Source: UBA9414 sp958446945
GTDB lineage: Bacteria > Bacillota > Clostridia > Lachnospirales > Lachnospiraceae
DNA length: 5,278 bases
Assembly (NCBI GenBank): GCA_958446945.1
Contig: CAUCYJ010000169.1
Coordinates: forward strand, 1 to 5,278
Direction: 5' to 3'
Shown: positions 1 through 5,278 of the stretch, piece by piece
Layout: every line of letters begins with the position of its first letter
Numbering within the stretch: the stretch's first letter is position 1
Notes under the pieces: generated by a model
The model's input: only the letters and a program-made list of their open reading frames with translations
Database searches by the model: none
What the model was told of the DNA's origin: nothing
Position numbers and translations under genes: made by a program

Positions 1-706
1 ACTGAATTCCGATTCGTTTAAATACTTCCTGATAAGCATCTTCTACATTACCAAGATCTCTTCTGAAACGGTCTTTGTCAAGCTTTTCATGTGTCTTTAC
101 ATCCCAAAGTCTGCATGTATCCGGAGAAACTTCGTCTGCAAGAATAATCTGTCCATGATAACGTCCAAACTCAATTTTGAAATCAATCAGTTCAATTCCT
201 GCTTCAAGGAAGAACTCTTTCAGAACATCATTTACTTTAAAAGCATATTCTGTAATCTTATCGATCTCCTCCTGTGTTGCAGCTCCAATTGCTTTTGCAA
301 AATAGCTGTTGATGAGCGGATCACCCAATTCATCATCTTTATAACTAAATTCCAGTGTCGGGCAGAGAAGCTTTGTTCCTTCTTCGATTCCAAGTCTCTT
401 AGAGAAGCTTCCTGCTGCTACATTACGTATGATTACTTCAAGAGGAACGATCTCTACTTTCTTAACAGCTGTCTCACGGTCACTCAGTTCTTCTACAAGA
501 TGTGTCGGAACTCCTTTTTCTTCCAGAACTTTGAAAATGTAGTTTGTCATACGGTTGTTAACAACACCTTTTCCAACAATCGTACCTTTTTTCTCGCCGT
601 TGAAAGCTGTCGCATCATCCTTGTAATCAACAATTACGATATCCGGATCCTCTGTTGCAAATACTTTCTTTGCTTTTCCTTCGTAAAGCTGTTCTAATTT
701 TTTCAT
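1..706 (-). CDS. purC: Phosphoribosylaminoimidazole-succinocarboxamide synthase (SAICAR synthase), 3' end cut by window edge
   Basis: This cytosolic enzyme of de novo purine synthesis joins CAIR and L-aspartate using ATP to give SAICAR. The 235 visible residues begin MKKLEQLYEGKAKKVF, the usual N-terminal nucleotide-binding strand of the family. Both family signatures are intact: VPLEVIIRNVAAGS at residues 87-100, followed by FSKRLG, and LIDFKIEFG at about 173-181, followed by GRYHGQIILADEVSPD, which holds active-site acidic residues. The frame is open at the left edge. PurC proteins are usually about 235-240 residues, so only a few residues and the stop are missing. The start at 706 is chosen because it matches the family N-terminus and has a GGTGG (713-717) six bases upstream. 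An in-frame ATG at 736 would add ten residues (MKNERNWWTR) but has no ribosome binding site. The gene has its own promoter at 789-817, so it is probably a separate transcription unit from the trio upstream. No damage is seen. Confidence 0.97.
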   Translation of the reverse strand, partial: MKKLEQLYEGKAKKVFATEDPDIVIVDYKDDATAFNGEKKGTIVGKGVVNNRMTNYIFKVLEEKGVPTHLVEELSDRETAVKKVEIVPLEVIIRNVAAGSFSKRLGIEEGTKLLCPTLEFSYKDDELGDPLINSYFAKAIGAATQEEIDKITEYAFKVNDVLKEFFLEAGIELIDFKIEFGRYHGQIILADEVSPDTCRLWDVKTHEKLDKDRFRRDLGNVEDAYQEVFKRIGIQ

Positions 707-788
707 ACGTGTCCACCAGTTCCTTTCGTTTTTCATTCATTTGTTTATGATATAGCAGTATAGCATTTTACGCCCCGCTTACGGTTTG

Positions 789-817
789 ATTATAATACAA
801 GGCAGGCGGAAAATCAA
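789..817 (-). promoter_or_regulatory. Sigma-A-type promoter of purC
   Basis: On the minus strand there is a -35 box TTGATT (812-817), a spacer of exactly 17 nt (795-811), and a perfect consensus -10 box TATAAT (789-794). Transcription would begin near 782, giving an untranslated leader of about 75 nt before the purC ATG at 706. It is the best promoter match I found in the gap and it points at purC. The -35 box lies in the loop of the hairpin at 797-835, and one hairpin arm makes up most of the spacer. Confidence 0.8.
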
Positions 818-835
818 CATATCCGCCTGCCTTGT
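797..835 (-). terminator. Strong hairpin after the trio operon, probable intrinsic terminator
   Basis: A perfect 14-bp inverted repeat: the left arm is ACAAGGCAGGCGGA (797-810), the right arm is its exact complement (822-835), and the loop is 11 nt. It lies about 85 nt past the stop of the TPR gene and is the only GC-rich block in a very AT-rich gap, which suits an operon terminator. The tail in the leftward direction (UAUUAUAAUC) is only moderately U-rich, so termination may be incomplete. The other orientation also has a poor U-tract. The repeat is centred on the purC -35 box, so it could instead, or also, be a protein-binding operator. Confidence 0.6.
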
Positions 836-919
836 CTACACTTTACTTATTATTTATTTTCAAATACTTATATTAGTTTTTCTTATATATTGTACATACT
901 TTATAAGTTCTTATTTATA

Positions 920-1684
920 TCACATATTTTTCCGGTACTTTTCACGCCATTTTTCTAAAAGCTGTTCAGAACCATCTACTTGAATCTTTTCAGCCAACGA
1001 TTCTGACATTTCTTGAAGCTCTCGATCAATCCCAATATAAACCGTACTCTTTCCAAGAAGCTGCTTATACGCCTCTGCTGTCATATAATTCTTACAACAA
1101 TAAATATACGATATGAGCATACTTTCTTCTTCACAGATCTGAAATGCATTCTCATACATGCGCGCAGCTTCTTCATACAGAAACAAACGCCCATAAGCTG
1201 CTCCAAGACACCCATATACGTTACCATAAAAAATTCCATCTACCGATTCATCCGGTTCTCCATAAATAATAGACTGATATACTAATATCGCTTCCCGAAC
1301 TTCGCCGCTTTCAAGAAGATTGTCTCCCATATATTTTTTTCGCTCAATCTCTTTTTGATTTTTTAATTTTTCAAGCACATTCTGGATTTGAAGGATTTCG
1401 GACTTTGTATAAATACCGGAATGTTTCAAAATTGTCAAAACAAACTGTTCTACCGCTCCATGCCTCTTAATCGCACTTTTCAACGTATACGCCATATCTT
1501 TCATATCAAGTTCTTCTGCAATCCAGTCACAAAGCTGTTCATTCATCACTGTATAATCAATCAGATACAGATTATTGGAAATATAATAGCAAAGTTCTTC
1601 CAACGTATAAATTCTTCTGTGTATCCTTGTAATCTCATATGGCTGAGATGCTTTTTTACTGTGACAAAGAATTAAACTGCCCAT
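920..1684 (-). CDS. Small tetratricopeptide-repeat (TPR) protein, third gene of the trio
   Basis: This 254-residue soluble protein has no signal peptide and no membrane segment. The N-terminal 110 residues (MGSLILC..., then YTLEELCYYISNNLYLID and WIAEELDMKDMAY) are mostly helical and I cannot tie them to an enzyme. Two TPR-like helical hairpins follow: about 113-142 (YMGDNLLESGEVREAILVYQ) and 152-186 (GNVYGCLGAAYGRLFLYEEA, then MYENAFQIC), with the small/aromatic spacing typical of TPRs. The C-terminus is charged and helical. TPRs bind other proteins, so an adaptor role is inferred, most simply to its operon partners. The start is firm: AGGAGG ends five bases before the ATG. Start and ribosome binding site lie inside the end of the DUF5716-like gene, with a 29-nt overlap in another frame, which predicts coupled translation. 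From memory, similar proteins follow DUF5716 genes in Lachnospiraceae. Function unknown. Confidence 0.85.
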   Translation of the reverse strand: MGSLILCHSKKASQPYEITRIHRRIYTLEELCYYISNNLYLIDYTVMNEQLCDWIAEELDMKDMAYTLKSAIKRHGAVEQFVLTILKHSGIYTKSEILQIQNVLEKLKNQKEIERKKYMGDNLLESGEVREAILVYQSIIYGEPDESVDGIFYGNVYGCLGAAYGRLFLYEEAARMYENAFQICEEESMLISYIYCCKNYMTAEAYKQLLGKSTVYIGIDRELQEMSESLAEKIQVDGSEQLLEKWREKYRKNM

Positions 1685-2939
1685 TGCTTCCTCCTAACCG
1701 AATCAGTTTCTCCGCTGCAAATCCCGTTGCCGGAAAGAACTCTCCCAATCCCATATCTTCTATCATAACTTTCAAGGTTTTATCATCCTGAAACAGCATT
1801 TTCATCTGTACTCGCACAGTATACGGCTGGCTTACAGAAAGACCATCAAGAGATATTTGCTCAATACGACTCTCACCGGACGCCAACGAGTCAATCCGTA
1901 TTTCAATTGCCTCCCCATCGGTCAGAAGCAATTCTAACTGACAATCAGATTCATACCAGTGTGCTCCCCAGTTTATCACCGGCTGCCATACATCTCCTCC
2001 GCTTCTTCGAATTTTCAAAGAAATCTGTTCTGTCATTTTTGTGTCATCCAGATATACAGGTCCTTCTTCAAACTTCATTCCGCGTCTGTATGCTGCATAA
2101 CATGCGCCTTTACTATAGAGATTGTTTCCCTGAAATGCACGCCGGCCATTACAAATCACTTTCAGAGAACTCGGATACCAATTTTGATCAAATCCTTCTC
2201 CAGTCAAATAAACAGAAGAAATCAATCTTTTCTCAAACACTCCCTGAACAAAAGTCCGAAATCTTACATCTGCTTCTGCAGCTTTCTCTTCATTTGTCAT
2301 TGGAAAAACTGCTTTCAATTCTTCCATCCCAATATTAGCCACTTCTTCCACTGTAACAAACGGATCTCTTCCTTTATCAAATGCTGTTTTTAACTTCTTC
2401 AGCATAAATGCGCGGATTTCTTTCCGATCACAATATAGCAATGCTGATTCGTACTGCCACAACTCTTTTGGCTGATAAAACATATAATAGCAGAAACTTT
2501 CTTTATAATCCTGCACATAAATATTTCTCCGCTCAATTCCTATCCTCTGGGCAATACCTTTTAGCATCTGAACAATGTCTTCATTTACTTTCGGCAACGT
2601 AAATACAATCACACCGATATTCTCAAAGCTCTTCAATGACATTTCAATAAAGCGGGCAAGAAGCCACACGGCTTCATATGTCTGATTCTCATATGTAATT
2701 TTTTCCTGAGCCATCGCTTTATTCCAAAGATCATCTACAGTATACCCTTCTTTTACAACCGCGAGCCTTCTCGCTCGCTTTCCGTAAAACCATGTATGAT
2801 CATGATATCCAATCACTAACGGAATCTGATAATTATCTACTGCCACTTCTAAGGTCGCCGGCTCTCTCTCTGTCTCATCAAAATAGCTGATTTGACAGCC
2901 ATATTCATTTAAATCGTAGCCTATCATCATACCTTTCAT
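1656..2939 (-). CDS. DUF5716-like protein with a divergent Hsp70/actin-type ATPase fold, second gene of the trio
   Basis: This 427-residue predicted cytosolic protein has no signal peptide or membrane helix. It opens with IGYDLNEYGCQISY (residues 6-19), which lines up with the Hsp70 phosphate-1 loop (IGIDLGTTNS...) and keeps the key Asp. ALLYCDRKEIRAFML (166-180) sits where the phosphate-2 loop is expected but lacks its glycines. VYLTGEG (243-249) and SKGACYAA (276-283) resemble the Hsp70 adenosine motif and the following helix. Residues 300-427 are beta-rich; LDGLSVSQPYTVRVQMKMLF (364-383), followed by DDKTLKVMIED, resembles the Hsp70 substrate-binding beta-sandwich, but no helical lid follows. 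The start at 2939 is chosen over the longer frame from 3062: GGGGA is 11 nt upstream, the ATPase-like motif then begins at once, and the gene starts 25 nt after the upstream stop rather than overlapping it by 98 nt. The DUF5716 assignment is from memory. Chaperone-like or nucleotide-switch activity is inference. Confidence 0.8.
   Translation of the reverse strand: MKGMMIGYDLNEYGCQISYFDETEREPATLEVAVDNYQIPLVIGYHDHTWFYGKRARRLAVVKEGYTVDDLWNKAMAQEKITYENQTYEAVWLLARFIEMSLKSFENIGVIVFTLPKVNEDIVQMLKGIAQRIGIERRNIYVQDYKESFCYYMFYQPKELWQYESALLYCDRKEIRAFMLKKLKTAFDKGRDPFVTVEEVANIGMEELKAVFPMTNEEKAAEADVRFRTFVQGVFEKRLISSVYLTGEGFDQNWYPSSLKVICNGRRAFQGNNLYSKGACYAAYRRGMKFEEGPVYLDDTKMTEQISLKIRRSGGDVWQPVINWGAHWYESDCQLELLLTDGEAIEIRIDSLASGESRIEQISLDGLSVSQPYTVRVQMKMLFQDDKTLKVMIEDMGLGEFFPATGFAAEKLIRLGGSNGQFNSLSQ
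1690..1695 (-). promoter_or_regulatory. Ribosome binding site of the TPR gene, inside the DUF5716-like gene
   Basis: A perfect AGGAGG on the minus strand, five bases from the ATG at 1684. It is embedded in the last codons of the upstream gene (…RLGGS…) and fixes the start of the TPR protein. Ribosomes finishing the upstream gene pass directly over it, which favours coupled expression. Confidence 0.9.
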
Positions 2940-2950
2940 CGAACTGTATT

Positions 2951-2957
2951 TCCCCTT
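2951..2957 (-). promoter_or_regulatory. Ribosome binding site deciding the DUF5716-like start
   Basis: AAGGGGA on the minus strand lies 11 nt before the ATG at 2939, in the 25-nt gap after the DUF5717-like stop. The spacing is somewhat long but suits 2939 better than the in-frame ATGs at 2930 and 2927, for which it would be 20 nt or more away. Confidence 0.65.
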
Positions 2958-2964
2958 CTCTTCA

Positions 2965-5278
2965 TTAGTACACTCGGAACAATTTATCTGCCAGCGCATC
3001 TTCAAGTGCATATGAACACATTGCCTCTTCCCTCTTTTCTTGCGGAAGAAGTGATATTTCATTTAATTTCCCATATTTGCCTGCATGTGCCCATTTCCGT
3101 TTCAAATAAGATCGCTTCTCTGTCACTGTGCTTCCATCTGCAGCAGTTTCCCTGAAATAGTACCGAAGCCTTTCATCTTTATATAAGGTAAACTCTTTTA
3201 CATAAATATTTTCATAAGTCGGAATCAGAATCTCTGAGTCAAATCCAACCCCCTCCTGCTCATCACGCACTATTTGATAATGAAGTTTCACTCTGCTATC
3301 TGCATGTTTTGCCTTATACTGAATTAGTATCTTATCAAACAACTGCACTTCCCGAAGCCAAGATTCCGGATACATCAGATAAAATGGAAATACAAGTCCT
3401 TTCATACGCATTTCCCGAAGCCATCCGAAGAGCTTTTCTTCCCGTCCTGCCAGATTCTCTCCCGAATAGCGCTTCAAAAGCGCAATCTTGCAAATATCTG
3501 CCAGTTCCTCTTCTGCGCCATATTCATCTTCCATAATCCGGAACACGCATTGTTCTACCATTCGATTCCGCAGCACATATTCCCGGCTGACAAACGCCAG
3601 ATATGCCTGCTTGATTCGGAAATAAGGAACTCCATCATAGTAATCCTGAAAAATCTTCTCTTCATGATACATTGCTTCCGAAAATAACATCTGAGTTATA
3701 ATCCGTTCCGCCAGCTTCTTTGTATTCACTTCATACTGCTTTGCTGCATACCAGAGATCTTTCATATGTTCTGTCGGTCCGCAATAGAAATTCGCTAGAT
3801 ATGTCAATGTCACTTTATCATACTGTCCCAATTCAAACAGTGTAAAGCAGAGATAACTTAGTAAATCATCTTCCTCATAATTCTCTTCCCGGATTCGTTT
3901 ACTGCAAATACAAAAGATATTTTCTTCTTCATATCGCTCCATTCCATATTTACGAAGGTTTTCAAATGAAAGTTCTCTTCCTTTGCGTTCTCTTCCTTCA
4001 ACCTGAGTAGTATTATTGTAATGCCGGCTCAATTCCAGGAATTTTTGTTCATAAAACAAACGTATACTCTCAAACGGAACAGAATCTGCATAATGCCATC
4101 CATTTTGTCCTTCCCAAACAATCCTGGAATCTTTTTGTTTTAGAAAGACAATCGCACCCTCTTCCCGGTCATAGGCTGTCCGCTGACTAATTGTTCCATC
4201 CGCCTCCAACACAAGCACATATTTCATTCCCGGCTGAGTTGTTGTCACAAGGTAAGCATGGCAAATATCATAAAGCGCTTCCATTCGCTTCGGCGTCATA
4301 CCTTCTTCCGTAAAAAACCTCCGATAAATAATCCTTAATTCTTCACTGATCTTTCTTTTTTCTAATTGGCTCCACGCAAATTCTTCGATGCGCTCCCGAT
4401 AGCTTTCATAAATAGAACTATCTTCTGGCTCGTAAGTAATGATATTCGCATATAAAAGAGCTGCTTTCCTGTCATTTAATGTGTTTCCATGAAGAAAGTA
4501 AAGGTAAATTGTACGCGGCAACTTTCCACTTACTCTTTTTTCTTCCAGGCTAAACATATAATATTCATAAAGCTGTGCAATCTTCAATCCCTTTTCAATA
4601 GCTTTCTGGAACCAAATATGATAGCAACTTTCCATATGCTGCCCTTTAATCAATTGGACGCAGATAGCCTGCAAGATAACAGGCGTATGATACTTCTTGT
4701 AGCACTTTACCAATAACCGATACAAACTTTTGTCAAAGCTCTTCTTCTGACACGCCAACTCCGCTGTCTGATCTGCCATCTCTTCGCCGCAGATCTGGTA
4801 TTTTACTGCAAAATTAACAACCTGGATTTCAAATGTGTTTAGCTGTTTTAAGTAATCCGGACGCTCTTTTAAATACCGAAATGCCTGAAGATAAAACATA
4901 AGACTGTGAGCTCCATTTTCAAACTGTCTCTCCATCATCCGTATCTTAGCAGATGTATTTTCATAAACGCCATCAGTTTCGATCAACATCACAGCAATAC
5001 GCCAGTTATGCGGAAATTTGGTATGAAGCCTTCGCATCTCTTCTGTTACTTTACGTCTTTGTTCCTCTTCCGGATTCAGCAACAGCATCAAATACAAATA
5101 ATAAAGCGCTCTCTCCGGAGTGTGTCCAAGATCTGACTTCTTATAATTATAATGCTCCAAAAGCCATCTCGCTTCTTCTCTCTTCTCGCTGACCAGATAC
5201 ACATGAGCCAACATTAATTGATAAACTTCCTGTTCCGGGGCCAGTTCTCTTAATTTCTGAAAACTGTTTATCGCCTCT
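2965..5278 (-). CDS. Large DUF5717-like helical-repeat protein, first gene of the trio (5' end outside window)
   Basis: The last 770 residues are visible. An ATG at 5214 is only an internal methionine: the frame stays open to the right edge, adding EAINSFQKLRELAPEQEVYQ before it, which completes a TPR-like hairpin with AHVYLVSEKREEARWLLE (about 24-41). The visible N-terminal 340 residues or so are almost all helical, rich in Leu, Tyr, Lys and Glu, and look like a TPR/HAT-type solenoid. A beta-rich insert follows at about 351-405 (KYVLVLEADGTI, VWEGQNGWHYADSVPF), then more helices, including SYLCFTLFELGQYDKV at about 474-489. A C-terminal beta-rich domain spans about 661-727 (RVKLHYQIV, YENIYVKEFTLYKDERLRYY). 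No catalytic motif, signal peptide or membrane helix is visible. The arrangement and the C-terminal YVKEFTLYKDE-like strand match what I remember of DUF5717, a family of roughly 1,000-1,200 residues, so about a third may be missing. Its likely job is a scaffold or client-binding partner of the Hsp70-like neighbour (inference). Confidence 0.75.
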   Translation of the reverse strand, partial: EAINSFQKLRELAPEQEVYQLMLAHVYLVSEKREEARWLLEHYNYKKSDLGHTPERALYYLYLMLLLNPEEEQRRKVTEEMRRLHTKFPHNWRIAVMLIETDGVYENTSAKIRMMERQFENGAHSLMFYLQAFRYLKERPDYLKQLNTFEIQVVNFAVKYQICGEEMADQTAELACQKKSFDKSLYRLLVKCYKKYHTPVILQAICVQLIKGQHMESCYHIWFQKAIEKGLKIAQLYEYYMFSLEEKRVSGKLPRTIYLYFLHGNTLNDRKAALLYANIITYEPEDSSIYESYRERIEEFAWSQLEKRKISEELRIIYRRFFTEEGMTPKRMEALYDICHAYLVTTTQPGMKYVLVLEADGTISQRTAYDREEGAIVFLKQKDSRIVWEGQNGWHYADSVPFESIRLFYEQKFLELSRHYNNTTQVEGRERKGRELSFENLRKYGMERYEEENIFCICSKRIREENYEEDDLLSYLCFTLFELGQYDKVTLTYLANFYCGPTEHMKDLWYAAKQYEVNTKKLAERIITQMLFSEAMYHEEKIFQDYYDGVPYFRIKQAYLAFVSREYVLRNRMVEQCVFRIMEDEYGAEEELADICKIALLKRYSGENLAGREEKLFGWLREMRMKGLVFPFYLMYPESWLREVQLFDKILIQYKAKHADSRVKLHYQIVRDEQEGVGFDSEILIPTYENIYVKEFTLYKDERLRYYFRETAADGSTVTEKRSYLKRKWAHAGKYGKLNEISLLPQEKREEAMCSYALEDALADKLFRVY

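Larger units (their letters stand above)
707..919. other. Intergenic region between the trio operon and purC
   Basis: This 213-bp gap separates the TPR gene stop from the purC start. Bases 836-919 are extremely AT-rich and carry no gene; they include a small ATAAG/CTTAT palindrome at 904-915. Next come the GC-rich hairpin (797-835), the purC promoter (789-817) and the purC leader of about 75 nt. The leader contains a short tandem repeat, tatagca(g)tatagca on the plus strand at 751-765, and a nine-codon minus-strand reading frame at 737-766 preceded by GGGG. I see no recognisable riboswitch fold and no match to the Bacillus PurR box pattern (CCGAACA... half-sites). Confidence 0.7.

Noticed and set aside
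89..697. Plus-strand open frame of 202 codons opposite purC
   Set aside because: It is the antisense shadow of a well-conserved enzyme gene; its translation is Phe/Cys/Asn-rich and looks like no protein family.
707..782. A purine riboswitch or PurR box ahead of purC
   Set aside because: The leader is too short and lacks the three-way-junction pairing of a purine riboswitch; no paired CCGAACA-type half-sites are present.
786..983. Plus-strand open frame of 65 codons across the hairpin and AT-rich gap
   Set aside because: Its hydrophobic Ile/Tyr/Phe content comes from the AT-rich DNA. It starts in the purC promoter, runs through the hairpin and ends inside the TPR gene, with no ribosome binding site.
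1907..2393. Two overlapping plus-strand open frames of about 144 codons opposite the DUF5716-like gene
   Set aside because: They are low-complexity Ser/Phe/His/Cys-rich shadows lying wholly inside a gene with a convincing product.
2940..3062. A 41-residue N-terminal extension of the DUF5716-like protein, starting at 3062
   Set aside because: It would overlap the upstream gene by 98 nt. The added residues are basic and Cys-rich, unlike any family start I know, and a better ribosome binding site precedes 2939.
5212..5214. ATG at 5214 as the start of the large helical-repeat protein
   Set aside because: The frame continues upstream to the window edge with residues that complete a TPR-like repeat, and no ribosome binding site precedes it.

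Overview
The window looks like chromosomal DNA from a low-GC Gram-positive bacterium, most likely a clostridial gut commensal of the family Lachnospiraceae (inference). The basis is an AT-rich sequence with AAA/GAA/ATA-rich codon use, strong AGGAGG-type ribosome binding sites, a PurC protein of Clostridia type, and a three-gene cluster that I recognise from memory as typical of Lachnospiraceae. All four genes lie on the minus strand and read right to left.

Right to left: (1) 5278-2965 is the 3' part of a very large gene, open through the right edge. It encodes at least 770 residues of mostly helical, TPR-like solenoid with two beta-rich stretches, and resembles the DUF5717 family. (2) 2939-1656 encodes a 427-residue protein resembling DUF5716. 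It reads as a divergent Hsp70/actin-fold protein: a phosphate-1-like loop at its N-terminus, an adenosine-motif-like TGEG, and a C-terminal beta-rich domain resembling the Hsp70 substrate-binding beta-sandwich. (3) 1684-920 encodes a 254-residue TPR protein. Its start and its AGGAGG ribosome binding site lie inside the end of gene 2. The three genes have a 25-nt gap and a 29-nt overlap, so they are almost certainly one operon with coupled translation. (4) After a 213-bp intergenic region, 706-1 encodes nearly all of PurC (SAICAR synthase), a purine biosynthesis enzyme.

The intergenic region holds a 14-bp perfect hairpin (797-835) and a strong sigma-A-type promoter for purC (789-817). The promoter's -35 box sits in the hairpin loop and one arm of the stem forms its spacer. 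End-of-operon hairpin and purC promoter are therefore physically the same DNA.

The most interesting content is the trio: an Hsp70-like ATPase-fold protein made together with one giant and one small TPR-type protein, with no enzyme of known function among them. The gene order suggests a dedicated chaperone- or scaffold-like complex, but nothing in the window names its client or pathway. I see no tRNA, rRNA, CRISPR array, insertion sequence or phage gene.
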